Shown piece after piece: positions 42,931 through 55,771 of a stretch of 64,000 bases of DNA; the first letter of the stretch is position 1, and every line of letters begins with the position of its first letter. Position numbers and translations under genes: made by a program. Origin of the DNA: Pohlia nutans (taxonomy: Eukaryota; Streptophyta; Bryopsida; Bryales; Mniaceae); contig CM040086.1 in NCBI GenBank assembly GCA_022496805.1, positions 3,412,501 through 3,476,500 of the forward strand, read 5' to 3'. The notes under the pieces were generated by a model. That model did no database searches, had not been told where the DNA came from, and saw nothing but the letters and a program-made list of their open reading frames with translations.

Positions 42931-44498
42931 ACTATTTTATTTATATTTATATATATAAATATTTAGTCCACCCACTAGAACTTGTCAAAATAACTCACTT
43001 CAACCTTTTTTAAACCCCTACTGACCTCATCTGTCATGTAAAAGTCATATCACTACATTTTGCATACTTCAAATATCACATTGGGTGATATATAATTTTC
43101 CATTGATAGTCATGAGCATCATGGAGGTGTAACAAAAACTTCAACATGATTGGAAGATATTTTGAATATTTACAACTTTCATTATGTAAACAAGATAAAT
43201 ATTCGGAATAAATATATTTTTGACACATTTAATATAAAAATGTGAATTGAAGGTAGGTAACAATTACATTGACAAGTACTAAAAATATGAAAGTGAAGAA
43301 AAATAAAAGAGGCGTACGCTTCGAGCATCTTCATAAAGCCATTTGTATTTTGAACACTCATACTGCAGATATCTCAACGGTGGGAAAACTTCAAATGCAG
43401 TCTATTGTCCAACCCCAACGGTCAAAATATTTATCATAACTTAACTCAAACATTTAATGAAAACACCAACTACAATAAAGCTCAAACACTTCATTTTTTG
43501 TACGTATGACTAAACATCAAGCATAATATGGTTCATTAAGCACTTAGGGGTTACTCTTGAGGAATTTGTACAGTTGGGAAATAATTGGAGGACAGTCCAT
43601 CATGTCTTTCCTTTTCTTGTATGTTCTTGTACATATCCCAAGTTTATCCAATCATGTCAACTTCTAATGTATAAAAGTGAAATGAAATTTTTTATATCTT
43701 CTCCAATGGATTTACTTTTTAATTATTTTAACACTTTGTGAAGTTACTTGTTGAAATTTGACTCTATAGAAATATTTGAGCAATGATCCCTTACAATTTC
43801 TCTACTAATATGTACTCCATCAAACATATGGAAGGCACATATTTTGACACATGCACTATTTCTTCACTAATCCTCGGAATTTTATATTTTAAACGAGCCA
43901 TCTAAACTGTGTCCATACTATCTATATTATAATATATCTTGGTTCAAGTGGACGGATCGCATGGGAAATAATATACTCTAAATCAATGTACATTCATATG
44001 TTTGTTACGATGCTTTTGCAGCTTCGTATAAAATACCAAATCAAACATTTGAATACATTTTGAGAAATTGTTGGCCCAAATAAACAATTTGTCCCGTGTC
44101 TTCATAGACGGTTTGATTGGATTCCCAAAACTACTGCAACTTTATCTTTTCACTTCAAGCGCTATCAACTTGCATTCTTTACGGTCAAATTCCATGAAAA
44201 TTGTATTGTGCATTATTTATGAAATCTATAACAACATCGTACGGTTACATATGAGGGAAAATAATTTGTAAGGTGTATTTTTAGCCTTGCCCCCAATGCT
44301 CATTCCTCCCAAAGCTGACCCCGTTTGCTCCATAGCTTCCACTTTAAAAGTTTAAATCCTAAAAACAATATATCCCCGTTTTTCTATTCATATATACAGA
44401 ATTATCATAATTTATTACAAAAAATAAAAATTATAATTGACACCGTAATAACGTACCCGAACATTGGAATTTCCTAGTTAGGACACTGGATCCTTTAA
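42931..44498. other. CACTA internal repeats, no gene
   Basis: No gene was found. About 44,080-44,498 is a copy of the repeat at 34,900-35,331. Several TTAACCC/GGGTTAA motifs mark borders of nested repeats. Confidence 0.5.
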
Positions 44499-45043
44499 CC
44501 CTTTAACGTCCCATTCCTTTAAAGAATAGTCAAACTACACTTTTATACACAATTCAACATCCAATAATTAATAAAATATATTTTTTGATATTTTTCATGC
44601 ATGAAATTGTATGTTTCCTATTAGTCCTAAAAAATTCTGATTTTTTAAATACAAAATGAATTTTTTACAAATTTTTAGATCAAACACTTCAAGAAATTCA
44701 TATTAATTACAAAAAATCTTCAAAATATATAATTTTTTTAAAACATGTGCAAATGACAATGGAGAATCACATGATATATTTTTGTAGAATTTTTGAATTT
44801 GAATTTTAAAATTAAACAAGTGAACTTTCTATGCAGTGCAATTCAGACCTTGAGCTACCTAGCTTGCAACATAAATAAAAATTCAATACTTGAAATTTGT
44901 CAGATCCGAAAACTGAAGTGAGAACTAGACTTCATAAACTTCATTTTCTCAATTGAGAGCAATATCAAAAAACGTCATCTTCAAGTTCAAAATTGGCTTT
45001 GACCAACAATCATCCACTATTTGGATGCGCGGTCCTTAAAGGG
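44499..45043. mobile_element. TTAA-flanked MITE (545 bp) nested in the CACTA element
   Basis: TTAA (44495-44498 and 45044-45047) brackets termini CCCTTTAACG and CTTAAAGGG. There is no coding sequence. Size and duplication match the elements at 19162 and 53785. Confidence 0.55.
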
Positions 45044-45613
45044 TTAAGGGTTGAGCAAGATATGGTGCACTCCCTCTAGATTCTAGAAATATGTTTTTTC
45101 TTTTTGTAGAAAAAACTAATAATACACTAAATATGGATGTTGTTTCCAATGCCATTAGGCACAGGAGTATGTTCAAAAATTACTAACACCTTTAGTCAAA
45201 AGATAACATTCAATAAGGGTTTTTGTGCTACTTTCTCTGAGGGCTTAAAGAGATCTGCTATAAGAATAGTATAGTCCTACATCCATCCTTTCCTATCTCA
45301 TGATATGCACAGCTATGTTGACTTTAGATCGGATCCCTCTCCCTTTAACCATTTACTGACCCTGCTGACATGTCATTCCCTGCAAAACATATTTAGATTC
45401 ATGCACTTCTTTGTACAGGCCTCGCATGTTCCTGGATAAGACATTAATGTTTTCACTGTGGACAAATCTCATGGTGATTACCAGCCCGGTTGACAGAAAG
45501 CATACCTTTTTGGAATTCAGTGACAGTCAAATTCCCTCTTTCAATTATAGGTATCATAACTTCATTTCTGTCAAAAAAATTATAATACTATTTCTTTGAA
45601 AATATGTATATAT

Positions 45614-45618
<5 letters not shown>

Positions 45619-45646
<28 letters not shown>

Positions 45647-45652
45647 CTATTA
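45619..45652. repeat. (TA)n microsatellite
   Basis: An almost pure TA run of over 30 bases just downstream of the last Tnp2 exon. Confidence 0.85.
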
Positions 45653-45737
45653 TATATATTTGTATTGGTGTTTTCCAAATTGCATACTCTGGCAAGACGC
45701 AATATGAAATTCCCTAACTTCTACTCAGATATCCACG

Positions 45738-46490
45738 TTAATCACTGTTCACGGGTTCCCCAAGTGTATCTTCGTCCTCAATGTAGTCTTCACTTTCAGA
45801 TCCTGACACAGATTCTTCTGCAACTACATGGTCTCCAATAAATCGTTGATATGTTATTCGCGGATGACAAAGTACTTCATCTGTTGCTTCTTCTGTTGCA
45901 CCATAGTTTTCATCCAAGTCTGCGTCATATTCTTCCACTTCATCGGAATCACAATGTCCCATTTCATCCCCTGATTCTAAATCATCGTCTTCAAACTCCA
46001 CACTGACAGCCTCCCCTTGTTGGGAGCCGCCTTTCTCCGCAATCGGTCTTTGCGGTTCAGAGTCTTCGGCATCTGATAGGGAGTCTTCAGTCCCTCCTAG
46101 AGCTGGGGTCCCCTTGTAAACTACTGGTTTAGAACGGGGATCTATTTTTTTCACTAAACTCCAACCGGGGTTAATTCTGTCCTCAACAAAGAACACTTGG
46201 TCACATTCGTTTGGATACACAAACGGCTCGTGCGTTAATAGATGTAACGGAAGATATGTTCTGGTTTTCACCCTAGGAAAACCACACTCGTCAATTACCA
46301 AGTTTGGGGAAGATCTTCTAGAAGATTTGCTATCATACCACAACCCCTTAATCAAAGTTACGGAGAAGGAGGTAAAATTAATTTGGACAATATTTTCAAT
46401 CCTTCCAAAATATTCTGTTGTGGTAGGCTGTTCACCTTCGATCTGGTTGTCGTAGAAATGGGCGCTGATACTTGCAACACCCATGGGCAT
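45738..46490 (-). CDS. CACTA transposase last exon: DUF4216 domain and acidic tail
   Basis: The first 120 residues (GVASISAHFYD...EYFGRIENIVQINF...GLWYDS...EPFVYP...QVFFVED...GWSLVKK) match DUF4216, found at the C-terminus of plant CACTA Tnp2 proteins. The tail is very acidic and ends GEPVNSD. In the family this domain follows directly after a QNSGV segment, which here ends the exon at 48575. No clean AG acceptor in the right phase is visible upstream of 46490; the position where it is expected reads GG, so the site may be mutated. This belongs to the Tnp2 gene described for 48575-55771. Confidence 0.8.
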   Translation of the reverse strand: MPMGVASISAHFYDNQIEGEQPTTTEYFGRIENIVQINFTSFSVTLIKGLWYDSKSSRRSSPNLVIDECGFPRVKTRTYLPLHLLTHEPFVYPNECDQVFFVEDRINPGWSLVKKIDPRSKPVVYKGTPALGGTEDSLSDAEDSEPQRPIAEKGGSQQGEAVSVEFEDDDLESGDEMGHCDSDEVEEYDADLDENYGATEEATDEVLCHPRITYQRFIGDHVVAEESVSGSESEDYIEDEDTLGEPVNSD

Positions 46491-46499
46491 GAAGGTTAC

Positions 46500-48574
46500 C
46501 GATAATAATTAGAATTATAGTCACATTTTTCCTAATACTTCTAGAAAAGAAATGGTACATAGTAATTTCATTACATCATGTAGCCTTATATCACATATCT
46601 AGGCGTTATATTTTGAACATTCACAATTAATACAAATTACACATATATTATTATACATGGGCAGTCTACGGCTACATTCGTATTTTTCGGAATACATGAA
46701 ATTGAAAAAAAAAAAGTAATACAGTCAGTCATTATTTTCAAATATTCTTTACAAAATGTTTCATAATAAATTAAAATGGAGTTAATGTGCAAAGCAAAGT
46801 TATAAATAGCAATGTAAGGAGAAAATGTGTATGGTTAGATTCATTAAATTATTAATTAATATTTATTAATTAATTCAGCAAGGTTTTGTCTTGAAATTCA
46901 ATTAAAATTCCGTAATTAACATTAGTAATTTAAAAAACAATATAATGAGACATGAACAACATGCACTACAATTTGGTATGCTTTTCAGTATTTTATTCGA
47001 CTTATGATGAAAACTCATGTTTACAGTCTCACTTTCTGAACTAAGAATGAAACTTGACATAAACCACTACAGCTATTATTCATAATTCCTCAATATCTTA
47101 TTCTTAAGATTCGTACCATACAAATGGTAGTCAACTAGCACAAGAATATTTTTGAAAAAATTGAATGAAAAACATCACCGAGCGCGGTGAAGGGACGTGT
47201 CATAATTCATCCAGCGTCCATAATCTAAACATTCTCGCGTCAGAGAGTTAAAACGACAGTGTTATGAAACTTCAATGAACGAGGTCAAACGCCAATTCTG
47301 AAATTAAGAATTTATGTTTTCGATAAATTATTCTGAGTAATATTCAAAGTGGCTCATAATGATTGATTTATGTACGTTTTTGGTGATTTTTGTGGTTGTC
47401 TTATACAAAGCATATAGGAGAAATTGATGTGCACATATTTTTTTTGCATAAAAACAGTATTACCTAGAATTTTTTTGATACTACCAAATAATTGACATTA
47501 AGGGGTCAATGATCCGTACCAACAAACTTCACTAAAACTAATTAGGTTCTAGCAGAACCAATTGCACCATTTTTCTCAACATTATATAAGTAGTCCTAAT
47601 ATAAGGGTCCATTTGAAAACTATATTCGGAATATAATAATAATAATGTGCTAAAAGTTGGGTTTCCGCTATCCTTGACATTGGATTCTATATACTTCACA
47701 CTTTCCTTATGAAATGCGGTTTTTTCGCTATAACTCATCATGGCTCATACATCCAAGTACTACAAAAGTGGCTCCAAATTTTAACAAATGATTATTGATG
47801 TATTTCTCATGTTGATTTCATTGGGTCTCGTATTACTCAGTGTCACGGTTTTATTTATGCTTTGATCTTAGTATAACAAAATATCTTCCGCATCTTGGTT
47901 TTATACTATAATTTGAACATTTCGGTAATAAATCAATATAATGTATACACTGTTCCAAAAGAAATCTAAAAATATCAAACTCACTATGAGGTACACGACA
48001 CCAGTACTTCGATCTCGTCCATTCAAGTACAGAGTTACTCATGGTTGAAAAGGATTCAATAAGTCACTTTGATTTTACATCTCTCACACTCCTTTTTCCA
48101 CCCTGCATCCCATTTGTCAACATAGAAACAGTTGACTGCAAGATCCTACCTCATTGAACATTGTACTGTCCTAATCTATTTTCCCAAGCCTTCTCCAAAA
48201 TGTCACTCAGTTTCTACCCTATACCAGGTAATTACGCACGTACGTGATCCCTACAAATACGTTATTGATTTTCATCTCATGTACCTTAAGTGATAACTGA
48301 TGTTTGATTGATATGATATATTTGTTACAACGATACTATGAATGTAAAACAAATAATATCTGTTCATCACAATCGCTTATACCAAACATTGCTTCCAAAC
48401 CACCCTCTGTATACTACAATTTGTTTTACTCTAACATAACCTGAAATTTTGTGTACAACCTCTCTCTATGTGCAAACTTATCTCCACAATTTGTTAGTTA
48501 GAAGAAAATAAGGAGAATGAAGATGACAAACATTGACATTACAAGAACAAGGAAAACAATATAGTAAAAATTAC
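46500..48574 (-). other. Last intron of the Tnp2 gene, repeat-filled
   Basis: Between the donor TCAG|GTAATT at 48574 and the DUF4216 exon lie about 2 kb of AT-rich DNA, including the second copy of the 42590 repeat (46830-47240). No other coding sequence was seen. Confidence 0.55.
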
Positions 48575-51500
48575 CTGAATCTTGGGTTACTTTGCTCGAT
48601 CCTTCCCTTCTGCGGATCCTAAAGAATTTCCCTTCCACCCACATGTGCAAAAAAAATTTCACTCTCTGATGGGGGCCCAATGACAAATGGTATTCCTTGT
48701 CCGACACTCAAATACCCATACTGATGAGGGCCTGAATTTGCGAAACAATCCATTCATGAAATGGAGGCAAGTTGCGAGAATCTTGGCCTTCATACGTAAA
48801 CCTCCACTTTGCCAAACTAGGATCATTTCTCAATACAAAAAGATGGGCTTGGTGTAAAAATACCTTTTCTACAGGATCCTTGTTTAAAATTCGCATCTTG
48901 TGATTTTTGGGTAATAAAAAACCTGTAATTTTAGGATCCTCTTTCAAACTCCACAACTGAGGTGCTGTCGGTGATAGTCTAGTAGTATATTCGGTGAGAT
49001 AGTGCATTCCCTCAAAAATAACATATCCCTCTGCCATAGAGCCTTCTGGTCGTGCTCGTTGCCTAACCCATCCTTTCATGACTTTCATGTACCGTTCCAA
49101 ATAGTACATCCATCGGTAATGAATAGGGCCTGCTAAGGCCACCTCTCCTGGCAAATGCACTATCTGATGTGGCTGAATGTCAAAAAAACTAGGAGGCAAG
49201 TGTTGTTCCATTAAACACATCAACTCTGATGCCTCCTCTTCCATGTTCTGCACCTCTGATTCTAATATCTCCTTATTATTCAACCAACAAAAAAGGGCCC
49301 CCAATCGATATATTATCTGTTTCAATTCCACAGTCAAGGTGCCTCTAATTGCAATAGGCAATAAATCCAACAGGAGGTTGTGATAGTCGTGTGTCTTTAC
49401 TCCAGATATTTTATTATCAGGAAATTTATATTTCCAGGATGACCCATAACCTCGTGGCGTTTTTATATCCTTGAGCACACCAATGACAAGGTCAAAATCG
49501 GTTTTAGTCAATACTCATGGCGCTGGTGCTGAAGAATATATAGAATTACCTTTGCCATCCATGCCTACACGTTCCGCGTGTAAGTGTTCCATAATGCCCA
49601 TGCTCTCCATCTCCAACCGTTGTTCCACTGAATTTGCCTTTGTGCCTTTAGCGTTTGTGATAGTCTTAAAAAGTGCAGAACACACATTTTTCTCAATATG
49701 CATTGGGTCTAGTAAGTGAGGGATTAAATGATCCTGCATATACGCAACATTCCAGCGATAAGTGTAAAATTCAAATTTTTTGCTCTCAAAACCTGTATAC
49801 ATATCTAATCATGAGCATTCAAAGCAGAAATTGTGGGACATTGTAGAATACTCACTGCCCAATACTCGAGTTCAAAGAATATACTCAATCCCTTCATTCC
49901 AGACTCCGCCAAGGGCACTGTACCTTCTTCCACTTTAGTCCACATCGCGATCCATTCCCACCCAGTCCACCGTTTTGGTGGTTCTATACTTTCTTCGTTG
50001 AAACCACCCCACAAACCGTTGTACCGTCTACCCCTCCATTTGTGACCACGTGCCAGATACTTACGGTGCCCGTGGTAGATTATTTTGCCCAAGTGTTCAG
50101 TGGAATATGATGGCACCTCAAGTGGTCCGCAAGGGGGACAAGCATGGAATCCTTGTGTCTGCAAAGAGGATGCAATTCCATAACCAGGATAATCATGCAT
50201 AGTCCACATCAAACAAACCTTTGTAACATACGTACGACGGTTGACGTTAGTGGATGACATATCTGTTACACGCACCCCTTCTTCCCACAATTTCTTTAAT
50301 TCTTCCAAAAGCGGCCTGAGGTATACATTCATATCCTTAACCCTTTTTTTTCCCTGCATATACATAAAACATGAATATCGATTAAAAGGTATATGCATAT
50401 GTCGTGAACCGAAGTGCCCATCTGTCTTGGTAGTAAATACTTTGGAATTTCCTCCTTACTGTCATTACTTTATTAGCTTATTCTAAGTATTTGAACTGCT
50501 TCCAAAAGAAGCATACAAATTAGTAAGTGAAATAATCTGGGAACCCTCCTTATGGTGTTGGAGTTCACAGTGATTGTGATTATTGAAAGTTAGATAAATT
50601 ATATATCCTTCATCATAGAGGTACAAAGTATTAATAGTTTTAGAATGACAAGTTTAACCCCTAACTGACATACGGGTTCTGTGCAGAGCATGAATGTGTT
50701 AGAAAAGACTACTTCTTGAACTGTGACTGAGATTGGTCCAGAAGAGAAAAGGAGCAGCTCGATGTTCAGTAATTATCCGAGCGCAGTGAATTAGACATAT
50801 ATAGCGTTTCATCATCTCCTATTTTATTTAGAAGCATTGAACTTCAAATATTTATCATAATTACAAATTATAGTTTTAGCAATTGAGATTTTGTGTGGTT
50901 CAATAAAAATATACATTCTTATCTAAAAGTAGGGAAAATTTATAGTAGAGAACATCATTAATTTTGCCAAATACCGTTAGATCATATCAAGTTTGCCATC
51001 TGACGAATGAATAAGCTTTTTGTAATGAAGTTATAAGGTTTGCCACTCAGAAACTGATTTTCTCAATTTTCGTTTTTTAGAAAATAAAAACCAGAAAAAA
51101 TGGCCTTAAATAGCTTACAAATAACATAATATTGCCAAAACCCATTTATTCTATTTTCGTTTTTCTATCTACAGAATTTTCTAACTTTTACGTTTTTTAT
51201 TTCTAGAATACTTTTACGTCGAACCTGCTATGGTACTACGGTAGTAAGTTTTCTAACAGTGACTGTTGTAGAAGTGTTTTATTTTGAAAACTTCACCCGG
51301 GTGGATTTTAACTCGAATTGACATGATTCAAATTAAGTTTGAATGTTGACTTCATTATGTTTTATGGAAAAAAAAAAAATTCCTTAAAAATAAACAGTCC
51401 TATTTTTGGCACCCCGTAAATATCGGGTTTACGGTATACAATGGTTGATACGTCATTTATGGGTAACTCATTCGTATAATGGAAATTAAGATTCATAAAG

Positions 51501-53784
51501 GACTAACTTTTTAATCATCATATTCAATAAAAAATTGCATGTGTTCACCAACAACACAAATCATTTTGGATAGTAGTCAATTCACCTAGAACCCACTGCG
51601 TACTACATAAAAATCTTTGACTTCACTGTTTGCCTTTTGGTCCTAAATATATAACATACCGGGTTCCGAATAACCCAATTCCAGGAAGGGAAAAACATGT
51701 GACCACAACACGAAAATGGGCATGTTCAGCTGATATTTCTAGAAACTGCACCTCTATCTAATAATTGATTTATTCACAATGTACACTTATTGTACAATAC
51801 CTCACTTATTGAAGTCAGTGTTCGATTATATAGGTGGTGAAAATATCAATATCGTTTTATAATTTTTGCATTTTACTATCGCTACAACAATATGAAATGT
51901 CTATTTGAAGTACAGAAAACGAGTGTAATAAGAAATATAGGTACGAGTAGGTACCTGGAACTATGGAAGACAGGATGATGTGCGTTGGTTTAATTGCCAA
52001 CCACGGAGGAATGTTTAAATTGACAAGTGCCATTGGCCATGTGGAGTGGGAAGTTGCATTATTACCAAACGGATTAACCCCATCCGTTGCAAGACCCAGA
52101 AATACCGAACCAAACCGAGCGTTCAAAATTGGATATTTCTTCAACACATGCTTCCAGCCCATGGAATCGGATGGAATCCTCATAATTCCATCTTTACTGA
52201 CTTTGTCATAGTGATGCGTCATCAACCGGGCTAGTGCAGGACTGCGGTATATGGCTTGTAATCTTGGCGTTATCGGAAAGTAGTGCATCTTCTAAAGTGA
52301 CATAAAAAACAAAAAATTCAGAAAATTAGCAATAACTGGAAGAACTCTTAATAAACATTCATTGCATTATTCAACATAAGGAAAAAATACAACAAATGAG
52401 ATAACTAACCTTTTTTGGGACCTTTTTGCTAATAAGCCCTTCTCGATAGCGCGACGCATTGCACTTTGGGCAAGAGTTTAGGTTGTCATTTCTGTGGCCA
52501 AAATAAAGAAAATCATCACAGGGGCAGGCGTGTATTGTATCGTAATCTAGGCCAATTTCAGTAACCACTTTCCGAGCTTCAACTCGTGTCTTAGGCATCT
52601 TTGAATCCAACTTTGGATCAATGATGTGGTTGTTAATAACATTAAGAACATCATCAAAGCAAACATTGGTCATACCCGGGTTTTTTGCCTGAATCTTCAA
52701 CAAGATCATAATGATTGCCAATCGATTGGTTGAAGCTCCTGTGTAGATGGGTGTGGAGGCTTCTTTCTCCAAATTTGTAACTTCTTCCTCCTCGAACTCC
52801 TCGAACTCAAACTCAAGAGGTACCGGCTGGACACCCACGTGGTGCAATATAAAGTCTGCCATAACAACGTCTGGGTCCTCTCTTTCATCATCATGTATAG
52901 TGTCCATGGCAACTGTGCTGGGCTGGGAACTAGAAGCATGGTTTTCATCCAAAACACTAGGTAGTAAGGGGCGTTCACCCAACCTAGCCGTGTAAAAAGC
53001 CTGTCCACACAAACCCCATGGTATACACTAGTATCAAAAAAAAAATGGACATGTTCTAGAATATATCCTCATTTACCAAGATAGAATTAATATCCAAAAT
53101 ATTTGTACAGTGTTTGGTAGTGCCGTGGCAATTGAAAAAAACATGTTCTCTTATATATCCCCATTGAACATGACAAAATTGGTATCCTAACTAGTAAAAA
53201 GTTTTTGGCAGTGCCGCAGGTAATGATAGTGACTACACTAAATAGGTACGGTAGATTAGTGTTACATAATTATAAGATTTGAAAATATCATTAATTTTAA
53301 TCCTAAACCCAAAATAATTTATCAAAGACATTGATTACATTACTATTGAAAGATCCCCATCATGACCAATATAGAGGCTAAAAAAATAAGTGAACAATAA
53401 AAACTTACAACATGTTTATGTACATTAGTGTATTTAACACTACTCTAACTATTTAGTGTACTGCCTATTGCTGTAAGACACCCCTTTATAACCCCTAATA
53501 AAATATGTTTCGTACCTTATGGGTGCACGCCATAAGGTTTACATACTTTCTCTTAAAATTATTCAGTAATTACAGTATTTAATTATGTAAATTTGTATGA
53601 GGTATTTTCATTATATATGTGAAAATCTACACATAGGTCATAAGAGTCAGTGGTGGTAAAATACACATGTACGTACTAATATATAAAATATATTGTAGTG
53701 GCCAAAAATAACAATAAAAAAATGGGTATACCCCAGACTAAGCATTTTTTATGAAGTTATCAGAACTGAAAGAAACTTCTCTAG

Positions 53785-54353
53785 CCCCTAACCGCCCAAC
53801 CATGCATATTTTGCTATATGTACAAATTTCATCCGTAGTTTCTCATCCATCATGCACTTTTTGTAGTGTGATTTTTTTTTGGAATTTTTTATCGGAAGTT
53901 AGCTTCATGTATGTGTGATCCGATCGAAAAGGAAACAATTTTTGAAAAATTTATGCCATATTATATGTTACAGTGTTTCACCCAAAATTTTGAAGGTTTT
54001 AGTCTAAAAGTGTTCTTGAAAAAATAACCTCGTAAAATCAAGCATCCAAAAAATCTCCATAAATCACTACACCTAGAGTACTACATTACAAGCCATCACA
54101 ACAAATTTCATCCCCATATTGTCAATATATGATTTGTAATTGAATTACAAAATATTTTTTTATTTTATGTTTCAAAATTTATAGAAAAATATCAGTGATA
54201 GCAATCAAAGATCTAACCATGTTGATTGAATCTATATTTCAAAATGTATAACTTTTATTCATACATCAAGTTTCAATTATTCATGTTAGTTGCATTTTAT
54301 AATGCATCTTTGCAAAACTGCCAAAATTGGACATAGGTGAGGACGTTTAGGGG
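53785..54353. mobile_element. MITE (569 bp) flanked by CTAG, inside Tnp2 intron 1
   Basis: CTAG (53781-53784 and 54354-54357) brackets termini CCCCTAACCG and CGTTTAGGGG. A related partial copy is at 17985-18345. Size and ends match the TTAA-flanked elements, but the flank is CTAG, so the duplicated target may be of the form YTAR and not strictly TTAA. Confidence 0.6.
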
Positions 54354-54357
54354 CTAG

Positions 54358-55486
54358 ATAACTTACATGTATGATAATTCTTGTGAAAATATTTAGACAT
54401 GGTTGAGTATTTCGTAAAAACTATAATACATTCTGTGGTCTCATTTTAGGTACATCTAAAAGTGACCAAACATCCCAGGGATTACTGTTTTTATTTATCC
54501 AACTTAAAAGACAGCGATCTTGGCCCCTCACATGATAAAACCGTGACTGGACCAACAAACATTGGTCATAGTTATCAAGCAATTAAGAGTTGTAGACATT
54601 CTATGAAGATACCTCAATAAATTACGTACTTACACGTCCCATCAACATTTGTCTGTATCGCCCAATTCATGTGTTCATAATTTTGTATAGCCCAATAATT
54701 AGAATTAACCCTCCATAATATAAGTTGTGTTGAGAGCCTATTTGGTTATTCAAGCAAGGTACTTAATGTTCGGATAATCTTGGTTCTGATGTTAAAAATT
54801 AACTTCACTAAATTAAGTGCAAAGTAAGTAAGTCCATTGTCGTAATTCCATAAGTATATTAAACATTCACCTCATGATAATATAATCTCAATCATATGGC
54901 ATGATAAGGACAACCACCCATGGGCGTGATATTTATGTCAAACCCCATTAATGATGTATTTATGTCAAACCCCATTAATGGTAGGTGTGAATTGTACTCC
55001 AATAATTTGATTTAGTGTACAACATGATAGAGTCATTCAATCATGTCCACATGCTTAGTGAACCACTAGTTTGTAATAAGTATGTCAATTCCAATCAATA
55101 ACATGTTGATGAGATATTATAATTGTAAATTTTTTATTACTATTGTTGTTATTGTTGTTATTATTATTATTATGTATTTGACACAATAAATGGTAAATTT
55201 CAGAGATAGTAGAGTAATGTATGTGAATTCCGTGTTATGAAAAAAAATCTCACACGTTATCAGAATGCTAATATTACGTTTTATTTTATTTTATTTTAAC
55301 TTGCACAAGAATGTACTAAATAACAAGAAACTTAGAAATCTATCCCATTGTTCCTAAATGAACACATTAATATATAGCATAAATATATATGAACTGCATA
55401 TGGTCACTATACATACAATCATAAACAAGGCGGGCACGAGTTTATTACAATTGTTATTTCAAGGAACAAAATACCAAAAGAAGTAC
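54358..55486 (-). other. Remainder of Tnp2 intron 1, no gene
   Basis: AT-rich intron DNA with a TTATTATTATT microsatellite near 55150. Nothing else was identified. Confidence 0.5.
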
Positions 55487-55771
55487 CTCATAAGTGGGCG
55501 CTGTGCCATGTGCTTGTATATGGTGCCCAATTACAGACATGAATCTGACGGTGGGCCGAGGTAAACGTGCGCACTTTCGACATGGACATACATTGTGGAA
55601 GTCCGCCTCTGCACCATCTTCTTCTTCATCACTAAATCCCTCTCTGTCTTCACCATGTCTTCTAGGACGTTGATTTCGACGTTGAGAATGCCTAGACCGT
55701 CGATCCAACTCTACTTGTGCTACAAGGTCTACTGACCGGATTGCCCCAATATCCCTCTTTTTACAGGGCAT

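Larger units (their letters stand above)
48575..55771 (-). pseudogene. tnp2: CACTA Tnp2 transposase, multi-exon, interrupted by two TGA codons and an A8 frameshift
   Basis: This is the catalytic transposase of the element. The start at 55771 reads MPCKKRD. Exons, right to left: 55487-55771 (ends CPCRKC...HHIQAHG, the N-terminal zinc-binding block), 52410-53027 (TRVEARKVVTEIGLDYDTIHACPCDDFLYFG), 51955-52291 (YFPITPRLQAIYRSP...LGLATDGVNPFGN...NIPPWL), 49852-50353 (VYLRPLLEEL...MWTMHDYPGYG...CPPCG) and 48575-49792 (DPMHIEKNVCS, then DUF4218: PPSFFDIQPHQIVHL..GPIHYRWMYYLERYMK...RPEGSMAEGY). These match the Tnp2 and DUF4218 families in order. Splice sites and phases agree, except that exon 4 enters one base out of frame at A8 (50344-50351). 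TGA codons interrupt at 49515-49517 and 48708-48710, with homology continuing in the same frame after each. Intron 1 holds a MITE. Confidence 0.88.

Noticed and set aside
49514..49549. A 36-bp intron in Tnp2 between GKG|GTAATT and the next block
   Set aside because: Too short for a plant intron. The frame is the same on both sides and family homology runs through the segment, so a TGA stop at 49515-49517 is the better reading.
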